From the NCBI GenBank assembly GCA_902806415.1, contig CADCWN010000063.1, positions 1-43,144 on the forward strand: DNA of 43,144 nucleotides. The letters run 5' to 3'. Origin of the DNA: an uncultured Thermomicrobiales bacterium. GTDB lineage: Bacteria; Chloroflexota; Chloroflexia; Thermomicrobiales; CADCWN01. A program made the position numbers and the translations under genes. This document shows positions 8,337 to 15,974 of this stretch, piece after piece. The notes under the pieces were generated by a model, which was not told where the DNA came from, searched no databases, and worked only from the letters and a program-made list of their open reading frames with translations. Every line of letters starts with the position of its first letter. Within the stretch, counting starts at the first letter, position 1.

Positions 8337-10439
8337 ATGGGCAAGGGGATGACGACAGGCGCGAGCGGCAAGGGGTTGCGCGGGATCACGCCGGAGGACT
8401 TGTATCGCTTCACCTATGTCAGCGATCCGCAACTCTCGCCGGATGGCGCGACTGTCGCCTTTGTCCGCACGACAATCGACCGCGAGGCGGATGGTTATCG
8501 TTCGCAGATCTGGGTCGTGCCGTCGGGCGGGGAGGGCACGCCGCGTCGCTTCACTGCGGGGCCGGGCGATACCGCGCCGCGCTGGTCGCCGGATGGGCAG
8601 ACGCTCGCCTTCCTGGCGAAGCGCGGCGGAGCCGGGGTGGGGAACAAGGCGCAGATCTGGCTCATCGGCGCGACGGGCGGCGAGGCGTGGCCGCTGACCG
8701 ATCTGCCCGAAGGGGCGTCCGCGCCGGAGTGGTCGCCGGATGGCGCGCGGATCGTCTGTACCAGCCAGGTGCGCGCCGCCGACGATCGCGACCGCGACGA
8801 GCCGACGCCGCCCACCGAGGAGGGGCGGAAGAAGAGCGACGTGCGGGTGATCGACCACCTGAAGAATCGGCTAGATGGCGAAGGGTTTTACGACGATCGC
8901 CGCCGCCATCTCTTCGTCGTGCCGGTGCGCGGTCAGGAGCGCGGCGTCGCGCGCCAGGTGACCGCGGGCGAATGCAACGAGAACGTGCCCGCTTGGTCGC
9001 CGGATGGGCAGACCCTCGCCTTCGTCTCCGCGCGCCACGCCGACCGCGATTACGACAACAAGAGCGACATCTGGACGATCTCGGTCGGCGACGATGGGGT
9101 GGCGGAACCCCGGCGGGTCACGCGCACGACCGGCCCTTGCTCCGGTCCGGTCTTCTCGCCCGATGGCGCGACGATCGCCTACACCGGCCACGACAACGCC
9201 CCCGATTCCGGCCCCTCGACGATCGCGGGCCTCTGGGTTGTGCCAACCGACGGGAGCGCCGCACCGCGCAACCTGACCGCCGCGATCGATCGCCCGGTCG
9301 GGGCGGGGATCGGCACCGACTCGCGCTACGGCACCCCCGCCGATCGCCCGCTCTGGACGCCCGACGGTGGCGGGCTCCTCTGCCTCATCAGCGATCGGGG
9401 CGACGGGCCACTCATACAGATCGACGCCGCGAACGGCGAGGTGACGCGGGTCCTCGATGGCCCGCGCCAGATCACCAATGCCTCGCTGTCGGCGGATGGT
9501 CGCCGCCTGGCCCTAGCGATCAGCACCGCGACGAACCCCGCCGACCTCTTCGCCTGCGATCTCGACGCTTCGGGGGCGGCGCTCGTCGAGCGCCGCCTGA
9601 CCGCGAGCAACGCCGCCCTGTTTGCCGAGGTGGCGATCAGCGAGCACCGCAAGCACCGCTACACGGCGGCGGACGGGCAGGCGCTCGACGCCTGGGTTCT
9701 GACGCCGCCCGACTTCGATCCCGCCCGGCGGTATCCGCTGATCCTGGAGATTCACGGCGGGCCGCAAGCGCTCTACGGCGAGTCGTTCTACCTCGAATTC
9801 CAGATCCTCGCGGCGCGCGGCTACGTCGTCCTCTACACCAACCCGCGCGGGTCCGATGGCTACGGCCAGAGCTTCGTGAACGCCCTCCGCCACGACTGGG
9901 GCGGCGTCGATTACCGCGACGTGATCGCGGGGCTCGATTGGCTGATCGGCGAGGGATCGGTCGGGATCGACGAGGGGCGGCTGGGCGTCACCGGCGGCTC
10001 GTACGGCGGCTACCTGACCAACTGGATCATCGGGCAGACCGAGCGGTTCCGCGCCGCCGTCAGCGGGCGCAGCACCGCCAACCGCTACAGCCACTACGGT
10101 CACAGCGACATCGGCTCGTTCACCGGCGACTGGCAGTTCGGTGGCCCACCGTGGGAGAACGCCGCGCACTACCTCGAACGCTCGCCGATCACTTATGCGC
10201 CGCGCGTGACGACGCCGCTCTTGCTCGAAAGCCAGGAGCAGGATTTGCGCTGCCCGATCCCGCAGGCGGAGGAGTTCTATACGGCGATTAAGAAGCTGCG
10301 CCGGGCCAATGTGCAGCTGATCCGCTTCCCCGGCGAGAGCCACGGGATGGCGCGCGGCGGCAAGCCCGCCCACCGCGTCGAGCGCCTGACGCGGATCGCC
10401 GACTGGTTCGACAAGTATCTCGGGGTGAGGGAGGGGTGA
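8337..10439 (+). CDS. S9 family serine peptidase (acylaminoacyl-peptidase/DPP4-like)
   Basis: 700 residues. The N-terminal half is a beta-propeller with WD40-like PD40 repeats (SPDGATVAFVRT, WSPDGQTLAFLA, WSPDGQTLAFVS, FSPDGATIAYTG). The C-terminal alpha/beta hydrolase domain (from about residue 450) has the GGSYGGY nucleophile elbow with S555, D636 in SQEQDLRCP and H669 in GESHGMARGG. This is the complete S9 catalytic triad in order. S9C enzymes cleave short peptides or remove acylated N-terminal residues in the cytoplasm. No signal peptide is seen. The start follows a purine-rich site (GAAGAGGGGCGAGG). It converges with the next gene; the gap holds two small hairpins. Confidence 0.93.
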   Translation: MGKGMTTGASGKGLRGITPEDLYRFTYVSDPQLSPDGATVAFVRTTIDREADGYRSQIWVVPSGGEGTPRRFTAGPGDTAPRWSPDGQTLAFLAKRGGAGVGNKAQIWLIGATGGEAWPLTDLPEGASAPEWSPDGARIVCTSQVRAADDRDRDEPTPPTEEGRKKSDVRVIDHLKNRLDGEGFYDDRRRHLFVVPVRGQERGVARQVTAGECNENVPAWSPDGQTLAFVSARHADRDYDNKSDIWTISVGDDGVAEPRRVTRTTGPCSGPVFSPDGATIAYTGHDNAPDSGPSTIAGLWVVPTDGSAAPRNLTAAIDRPVGAGIGTDSRYGTPADRPLWTPDGGGLLCLISDRGDGPLIQIDAANGEVTRVLDGPRQITNASLSADGRRLALAISTATNPADLFACDLDASGAALVERRLTASNAALFAEVAISEHRKHRYTAADGQALDAWVLTPPDFDPARRYPLILEIHGGPQALYGESFYLEFQILAARGYVVLYTNPRGSDGYGQSFVNALRHDWGGVDYRDVIAGLDWLIGEGSVGIDEGRLGVTGGSYGGYLTNWIIGQTERFRAAVSGRSTANRYSHYGHSDIGSFTGDWQFGGPPWENAAHYLERSPITYAPRVTTPLLLESQEQDLRCPIPQAEEFYTAIKKLRRANVQLIRFPGESHGMARGGKPAHRVERLTRIADWFDKYLGVREG

Positions 10440-10517
10440 GATTTGCCCCCACCCCCGCCGCCTCCGGATGAACCGGATTGATCCTGCTGCAAGTCAGGAC
10501 AATGTGCGGGCGGCGAT

Positions 10518-10541
10518 CCCTCTCCAAATTCTAGGAGAGGG
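10518..10541. terminator. Hairpin between convergent genes
   Basis: CCCTCTCC (10518-10525) and GGAGAGGG (10534-10541) enclose an AAATTCTA loop in the gap between the S9 peptidase and the convergent gene ending at 10640. A second weaker hairpin of the same style (CTCCC, loop TTGAA, GGGGGAG) lies near 10613-10629. The position suits a bidirectional terminator; the recurring sequence suggests a dispersed repeat family. Confidence 0.5.
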
Positions 10542-10639
10542 GGAAGGGGCGTTGTGGGGCTTGGGCTGCTGTGGGCGCGGGTGGACACCTCCCCGCCGCC
10601 CCGGCGACGACCCTCCCTTGAAGGGGGAGAGTAGGAAGC

Positions 10640-12070
10640 TCAGCCGCCCCAGGCGGCGCGCAGGATGGCGAGTTTCTCGTCGCTGAGGTAGCCGTAGCGC
10701 TGGATCCAACAGCCCCTCGCGGTGCTGGCCTGCGCCGCTGTTAGCACGCGGGCGAACTCGTCTGCGGGGCGGTAGCTGTGGAGATAGGCTTGGCAGGGTG
10801 CGCCGTCGCCCGCCAGCGCGACCGCCTGATCGAGCTTGCGCGTCAGCGCGGCCATCGTGATCGGGTGCGGCTCGTCGGGGCGGGGCATCCCATAATCGGC
10901 CAGGTCGCGCCGGTGCTCGTCCGGCGGGGCGGGGAGATCGAGGGCCGTGGTAACGGCGCGCAAGACTGCGGCTTCGTCGAGCGCCGGATTCCAGGCCAGC
11001 AGCGCCTCGGACCACCAGCGGGTGATCATCGGCCAGTGGAAGGTGAAGAGCTTGCAGCGGGTCGCCCCGGCGACCTGCCCGACGTGGCCCCAATCCATCC
11101 CGGTGATCGCGGACCACGGCGGCGCGAAGCCGTTGGCTTCCAGCGCCACGCCCGCGCACCCGGCGGCGTCGAGCGCGGCGCGCAACTCCGCGAGGGCCGC
11201 GCGCACCGTTGCGGCCTTGAAGCGGAGCAGTTCGCCGAAGCCGGGGTAGTCTTGCGCCGCGCCTGCGAGGGCGAACGGCCAATCGGCACCGTCGACGGCG
11301 CGGCGCAGGTCGGTCGGCGTCAGGTGGTGCAGGCGATCCCAGAGGGCGCGCGTGTCAGCCTCCATCCGCGCCCAGTCGTGACTGGACTCCTCAGCGACGG
11401 CGCGGCAGTGGGGGCAGAAGCAGGCGAAGCAGTCCTCCAGGAAGTAGCAGGTGTATTCAGCCCAGTCGAGGAAGATCCCATCCACATCGGCGTAATGCCG
11501 CGCCGCCTCGGCCAGCCGCGCCCGCCCCAGCGCCCGCACGCGCGGGTTGTTGAGGCAGCCATGCCCGGCAACCATCCGTTCCGCGATCGTGCCGTCGATC
11601 CGGCGCGGGCGGTCGGACGCGACGCCGACCCCGTGCCCGCTCTGGGGCGTCTGCCCGCCCGGCGCGCCGGGGAGGGTGTAGGGGCTGATCTGGATGTGCG
11701 CCGCGAGGCCGCGCGCCCGCGCGCCGTCGATGATCCGTCGCGGCGCGTCGCGGCGGTGTTCCGGTGGCGCGACCGTGGGCGGCGGGTAGGCGACTTTCGC
11801 CCAGAGCGCCGGATGGGCCTCGTGCGGGGCGTACCCTTTGAGGTAGAGTTCGCGCCGACCCCAGAGCGGGCGGTCGAGCAGTCGCGCCGCGCCGTCGACG
11901 TCGAGCGGCGGTTCGCGCGTGCCGTCGCCGAGGCGACCCGGCACCAGGACGCCGAGCGAGGTGGAGAGGGCAGTCGCGCCAGTGCGGGCGATGTTATCGA
12001 GGACCGCGTCTAGCCCTTCGGATTCGATCTCCGCTGTCGTCAGCACAATCCCGCGCGGGTAGTCGGACAT
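10640..12070 (-). CDS. Unknown protein, putative TIM-barrel glycosidase-like
   Basis: 476 residues, not assigned to a named family. It begins with MSDYPRGIVLTTAEIESEGL; early text (GATALSTSLGVLVP, GLAAHIQISPYTLPG) and the central DVDGIFLDWAEYTCYFLEDCF resemble strands of a (beta/alpha)8 barrel in which acidic residues sit at strand ends, as in GH10-like or alpha-amylase-like hypothetical proteins. A cysteine cluster (CYFLEDCFACFCPHC, residues about 205-220) is unusual and could bind a metal. Later GVALEANGFAPPW and GCWIQRYGYLS look like further strands. No signal peptide is visible. A carbohydrate-active role is a guess from fold-like pattern only. Confidence 0.65.
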   Translation of the reverse strand: MSDYPRGIVLTTAEIESEGLDAVLDNIARTGATALSTSLGVLVPGRLGDGTREPPLDVDGAARLLDRPLWGRRELYLKGYAPHEAHPALWAKVAYPPPTVAPPEHRRDAPRRIIDGARARGLAAHIQISPYTLPGAPGGQTPQSGHGVGVASDRPRRIDGTIAERMVAGHGCLNNPRVRALGRARLAEAARHYADVDGIFLDWAEYTCYFLEDCFACFCPHCRAVAEESSHDWARMEADTRALWDRLHHLTPTDLRRAVDGADWPFALAGAAQDYPGFGELLRFKAATVRAALAELRAALDAAGCAGVALEANGFAPPWSAITGMDWGHVGQVAGATRCKLFTFHWPMITRWWSEALLAWNPALDEAAVLRAVTTALDLPAPPDEHRRDLADYGMPRPDEPHPITMAALTRKLDQAVALAGDGAPCQAYLHSYRPADEFARVLTAAQASTARGCWIQRYGYLSDEKLAILRAAWGG

Positions 12071-12146
12071 TTTGCTCCCTTCTCTGCTACGATTTATCGG
12101 TGTGGCAGGCGGTTAATGGCGGTAGCGAACTTAAGTGGATCATGGC

Positions 12147-12394
12147 AGGCGGTTGAACCCCGAGACCCCGCTCGGGACCACGACCGCGCCTGGGGGCGTG
12201 CGCGCCACGAATCCTGTGACCCGGCACAGGACCACGACCGCACTGCGGCGGTTAGGTTCGTTCGCGGCGCATTGCCATTATCAAGCGGCACCGCCTCTCA
12301 AAGGACCTAACCCGCGACGGCGGGTTTCGTGGTGTCCGCAGGCACCCCCAGGCGCGGTCGTGGTCCCGAGCGGGGTCTCGGGGTTCAATCGCCT
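12147..12394. repeat. MITE-like element with 50-bp terminal inverted repeats
   Basis: Left arm 12147-12196 and right arm 12345-12394 are inverted copies with a single mismatch in 50 bases. Within the arms, CCCGAG and CTCGGG form a short hairpin followed by GACCACGACCGC. Inside the element the same design recurs with other stems: CCACGAA then TCCTGTG/CACAGGA on the plus strand, and CCTGCGG...CCACGAA then AACCCGC/GCGGGTT on the minus strand. No protein is encoded. The flanks (12071-12146 and 12395-12534) hold no gene. The right flank carries short direct copies of GTC(A/G)CTCGTCATTC just before the next gene's ribosome site. Confidence 0.75.
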
Positions 12395-12534
12395 ACTTCA
12401 GTTGTCCCGCGCGCCCTTCCCTGCTAGCCTACGATGAGATTTGCAAACTCGTCACCATCCGTCACTCGTCATTCTCCCCTGGCACGACAGGGGGCCACGA
12501 TCATCAGTCGCTCGTCATTCGCCCAGGAGGGACT

Positions 12535-13674
12535 ATGGCGCTGGAAGTTCGGGCCGAGTCGTCGCGGATCGTCGATCTCGACACGCCGAGCGTGATTGTC
12601 GATCTCGGGTGCCTGGAGCGCAACATCGCCGAGATGGCCGATCTCGCGCGCGAGGCGGGGGTCGCGCTGCGCCCGCACATCAAGACCCACAAGACGCCCG
12701 AGATCGCGCGGATGCAGCTGGCGGCGGGGGCGATCGGCGTGACCTGCGCGAAGATCGGCGAGGCCGAGGCCCTGGCCGACGCCGGGTTGACCGATTTCTT
12801 CATCGCGCACCCGCTCGTCACCGTCGCCAAGGCGCGGCGACTGGCCGCGCTCGCCCGCCGCCCCGGCGTGGAAATCGCCACGATCGTTGATAGCACGGCG
12901 GGGATCGCGGCACTCTCCCAGGTCTTCGCCGGGGAGGGGGACCTGCTCGACGTGCTGGTGAAGGTCGATACCGGCCTGGGGCGGGTCGGCACCCCGCCCG
13001 GCGCGCCGACCGTGGCGCTGGCGCGACAGATCACCGCCGCGCTGGGGCTGCGCTTCGCCGGGATTTGCGCGCACGAGGGGTTCAGCTACAGCCTGCCCGA
13101 CCCCGCCGCGCGCGACGCCGCGACGCGGGCGGGCGTGGAGACGCTGGTGGCGACGGCGCGCGACTTGGCCGCTGCGGGCTTGCGCTGTGAGCGGGTCAGC
13201 GTCGGCTCGACGCCGGGCGCGCGGGCGGCGCTGATCGTCCCCGGCGTGACCGAAGTGCGGCCCGGCAACTACGTCTTCTACGACGCGATGCAGGTCGGAC
13301 TCGGCGTGGTGCCGACCGAGCGCTCCGCCCTGACCGTCCTCGCCACGGTCGTCAGTCACAGTGCGCGCGACCGCGCCGTCCTCGACGCCGGTTCCAAGAC
13401 GCTGACCTCAGACAAAGGGGTACATGGGATGGCCGGGGCGGCGAATTTCGGGACGATCCTCGGCAAGGAGGGTGTGGTCCTCCACGCACTCAGCGAGGAA
13501 CACGGCTGGCTGCGCCTCGACCCGACAGGGAGCGACGTGGCGATCGGCGAGACGCTGCGCATCTTGCCGATCCACTCCTGCCCGGTCGCCAATCTCGCCG
13601 AGGAATTGGTCGTCGTGCGCGGCGAGCAGATCGTGGATCGTTGGGCGGTTGCGGCGCAGGGGCGGGTGCGGTAG
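12535..13674 (+). CDS. D-serine dehydratase/D-threonine aldolase-type PLP enzyme
   Basis: 379 residues in the alanine-racemase-like fold III group: N-terminal PLP-binding barrel followed by a metal-containing C-terminal domain. The PLP lysine is probably K50 in RPHIKTHKTPE. The metal motif is H347 and C349 in LPIHSCPVAN. A cysteine at the second position is what eukaryotic-type D-serine dehydratases carry, whereas D-threonine aldolases usually have Asp. The substrate is thus a D-3-hydroxy amino acid; which reaction is catalysed is not settled. A CAGGAGGGACT site precedes the ATG. Upstream and downstream gaps are filled with palindromic repeats, so it is likely transcribed alone. Confidence 0.88.
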   Translation: MALEVRAESSRIVDLDTPSVIVDLGCLERNIAEMADLAREAGVALRPHIKTHKTPEIARMQLAAGAIGVTCAKIGEAEALADAGLTDFFIAHPLVTVAKARRLAALARRPGVEIATIVDSTAGIAALSQVFAGEGDLLDVLVKVDTGLGRVGTPPGAPTVALARQITAALGLRFAGICAHEGFSYSLPDPAARDAATRAGVETLVATARDLAAAGLRCERVSVGSTPGARAALIVPGVTEVRPGNYVFYDAMQVGLGVVPTERSALTVLATVVSHSARDRAVLDAGSKTLTSDKGVHGMAGAANFGTILGKEGVVLHALSEEHGWLRLDPTGSDVAIGETLRILPIHSCPVANLAEELVVVRGEQIVDRWAVAAQGRVR

Positions 13675-13770
13675 AGGTGAGAGAACCGAGGGTTTGTTGC
13701 GGTACGTGCTTTCTGGGTGGATCCTCTCGGGGCGCTGATATTTGCCTTCAATCCGACATTTAGCTACAGG

Positions 13771-13960
13771 CGAGTCGGTGGTCACCGATTGAAATCGGCG
13801 CTAGGTGGCCTGCGGCCACGAAGTCCACTGAAGTGGACTGAGTTCGATGGTGGCGTGGTATCTTGCCGTCACGGTAACGGGTTCCAGCATCCCCCAGTCC
13901 AGTTCACTGGACTTCGTGGTCGCAGGTCATCTAGCCGGGGACTTGAGTCCCCGGTCCTCC
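13771..13960. repeat. Nested palindromic element with covarying hairpins
   Basis: Two diverged inverted arms (about 13771-13840 and 13895-13960) each carry an outer and an inner hairpin. Left outer is CCGAT-TGAA-ATCGG (13785-13798). Left core is GTGGCC-TGC-GGCCAC (13805-13819), then AGTCCAC-TGAA-GTGGACT (13822-13839). Right inner is AGTCCAG-TTCA-CTGGACT (13896-13913) and right outer is CCGGGGAC-TTGA-GTCCCCGG (13935-13954). Stems differ yet stay paired, and the geometry of a 7-bp stem with a 4-base loop is kept. The rest of the 385-base gap between genes (13675-14059) shows no gene. Confidence 0.75.
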
Positions 13961-14059
13961 GCTCATCAGACCAAGTACGCCTCAGTCTGCCTCCCGGTGA
14001 GCGTGAATGAGCCACCTAAGTGAACCTATCCAGTATATGTAGTGAGTAGGAGCGAGTCT

Positions 14060-14743
14060 ATGACTACCGGAACCCAGATTGGCACGCTGCAATCGGTGCA
14101 GGTCGGCTCGCCGCACCGCTACGGCAAGATCGGCGCGGCGCGGGCGATCGAGCGGGCGATGGAGACGTCGTTCGTGCGCCCGCCATCGGGCGCGGGGCAC
14201 TGGCTCTACACGACGCACCTCGAAGGGAATGAGCAGGCGGATAAGCAGAATCATGGCAAGCCGAACCAGGCGGTCCTGCTCTACGCCGCCGACCACTACC
14301 CGCGCTGGCGCGAGGAGTTGGGGCGGTCGGAGATCGGCCCCGGCGGCTTCGCCGAGAATTTCACGATCGACGGGCTCAGCGAGGAGACCGCCTGCATCGG
14401 CGACGTGTATGCGATCGGCGAGGCGCGAATCGTCGTCACCGGGCCGCGCTACCCCTGCACGAAGATCGAGCGGCGCTGGGGGATCGAGGGGCTGACGGCG
14501 CGCGTCGCCGCGACCGGGCGCACCGGCTGGTACTGCGCCGTGCTGCGCGAGGGGCTGATCGAACCCGGCGCGGCGGTCCTGCTCGTCGAGCGCCCGTACC
14601 CGAGCTGGACAGTCGCGCTGACCAACGATTTCGGACACGGGCGCAATGGTGACGCGGCGACGGCGCGCGAACTCGCCGCCTGCCCGGCCCTCACCGACTT
14701 CTGGGGCGAGCTCGTCGTACGAGGGGCGACGCGCGCGGAGTGA
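14060..14743 (+). CDS. MOSC domain protein (YiiM-like)
   Basis: 227 residues starting at the ATG at 14060, seven bases after an AGGAG site; an in-frame GTG at 14042 lacks such a site. The MOSC pattern is clear: KPNQAVLLYAADHYPRW, GPGGFAENFTIDGLSEETACIGD, and the conserved cysteine C133 in GPRYPCTKIERRWG. MOSC domains bind or transfer the sulfur of the molybdenum cofactor; YiiM-type proteins reduce N-hydroxylated compounds through a bound Mo cofactor. No other Mo genes are near. A short gap of 52 bases leads to the epimerase gene, so they may be cotranscribed. Confidence 0.9.
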   Translation: MTTGTQIGTLQSVQVGSPHRYGKIGAARAIERAMETSFVRPPSGAGHWLYTTHLEGNEQADKQNHGKPNQAVLLYAADHYPRWREELGRSEIGPGGFAENFTIDGLSEETACIGDVYAIGEARIVVTGPRYPCTKIERRWGIEGLTARVAATGRTGWYCAVLREGLIEPGAAVLLVERPYPSWTVALTNDFGHGRNGDAATARELAACPALTDFWGELVVRGATRAE

Positions 14744-14795
14744 GCGGCGATTGGAGTGCTCACGACTGGTATGATCAGGTGATGGAGGGGGCGGG

Positions 14796-15803
14796 ATGCG
14801 GTTGCTGGTCCTCGGCGGCACGAAATTCCTGGGGCGGCACATCATCGCTGCGGCTCTGGCGCGTGATCACGAGGTGACGATCTTCACGCGCGGGCGGCTC
14901 ACCCCCAACCTGCCGCCCCAGGTCGAATGGCTGCGCGGTGACCGCGATGGCGATCTGGGCGCGCTGGCCGGACGGCGCTGGGAGGCGGTGATCGACACCA
15001 GCGGCTACGTCCCGCGGATCGCGCGGGCGTCGGCGGAGGCGCTGCGGGGGGCGGTCGGGCGCTACGTCTTCATCTCCACGATCTCCGTCTACCCCGAGTT
15101 CAGCCGGGTCGGGATCGACGAGCGCGCGCCGGTCGGCACGCTGGATGATGAGACGGTCGAGGAGGTGAGCGGCGCGACCTACGGGCCGTTCAAGGCGCTC
15201 TGCGAGCGGGCGATCGAGGAGACGCTGCCGGGCAGGGCGATCATCATCCGCCCAGGGCTGATCGTCGGGCCATACGATCCCACGGATCGCTTCACCTACT
15301 GGCCGACCCGCGTGGCGCGCGGCGGCGACGTGCTGGTGCCGCGCTCGCTCGACTGGCCGACGCAGATCATCGACGCCCGCGATCTCGCGGCCTGGTCGGT
15401 GACAATGGCGGAGGGGGGCGCTCCCGGCATTTACAACGCCACCGGCCCCGATTATACGCTGACCTTCGGCGAAGTCTTCGAGGCGTGTCGCGCGGCCGCG
15501 GGGGGTGACGCCCGCCCGGTCGTCGTCCCCGAGGAGTTCCTCCTGGAGAACGAGGTCGCCCCGTGGATGGAATTGCCGCTCTGGATCCCGGACACGCTGG
15601 AGCACGCCGGTTTCGCAGCGGTCGATTGTCGCCGGGCGATCGCCGCCGGGCTGACCTTCCGCCCGCTGCCCGAGACGGTGCGCGACACCCTGGCCTGGGA
15701 TCGAACCCTCCCGCCGGGGGCGGAGCGCGGTGCCGGACTGTCAGCCGAGCGCGAGGCGGAGTTGCTGCGCGCGTGGGCTGCGCGCGGTGGAAGCCGGGGA
15801 TGA
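14796..15803 (+). CDS. NAD-dependent epimerase/dehydratase family protein
   Basis: 335 residues of the extended SDR type. The Rossmann motif is VLGGTKFLGRHI at residues 5-16, the catalytic Ser/Thr region is YVFISTISVYP, and the YxxxK motif is TYGPFKALCE. The family-specific RPGLIVGPYDPTDRFTYWPTRV and the C-terminal DTLEHAGF region resemble the CSP41/isoflavone-reductase-like group rather than UDP-glucose epimerases. The substrate is unknown. A GGAGG-like site (GATGGAGGGGGCGGG) precedes the start. Confidence 0.88.
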   Translation: MRLLVLGGTKFLGRHIIAAALARDHEVTIFTRGRLTPNLPPQVEWLRGDRDGDLGALAGRRWEAVIDTSGYVPRIARASAEALRGAVGRYVFISTISVYPEFSRVGIDERAPVGTLDDETVEEVSGATYGPFKALCERAIEETLPGRAIIIRPGLIVGPYDPTDRFTYWPTRVARGGDVLVPRSLDWPTQIIDARDLAAWSVTMAEGGAPGIYNATGPDYTLTFGEVFEACRAAAGGDARPVVVPEEFLLENEVAPWMELPLWIPDTLEHAGFAAVDCRRAIAAGLTFRPLPETVRDTLAWDRTLPPGAERGAGLSAEREAELLRAWAARGGSRG

Positions 15804-15974
15804 GCGCGGCCCGTTGAGTGCTGTGCTGGCCGCTGACGTGCTAACTCCCTGACGCGAGTGCCTTCAAGAGCTGTTTCGCCGTTGATAGCCGAAGATGATT
15901 CCCTCTTGCCGCCCTTTCCGCTATCATACGGTCGTCAGCGCGACGCTGATGGCGGCGACAGTGGAGGACGAGAG

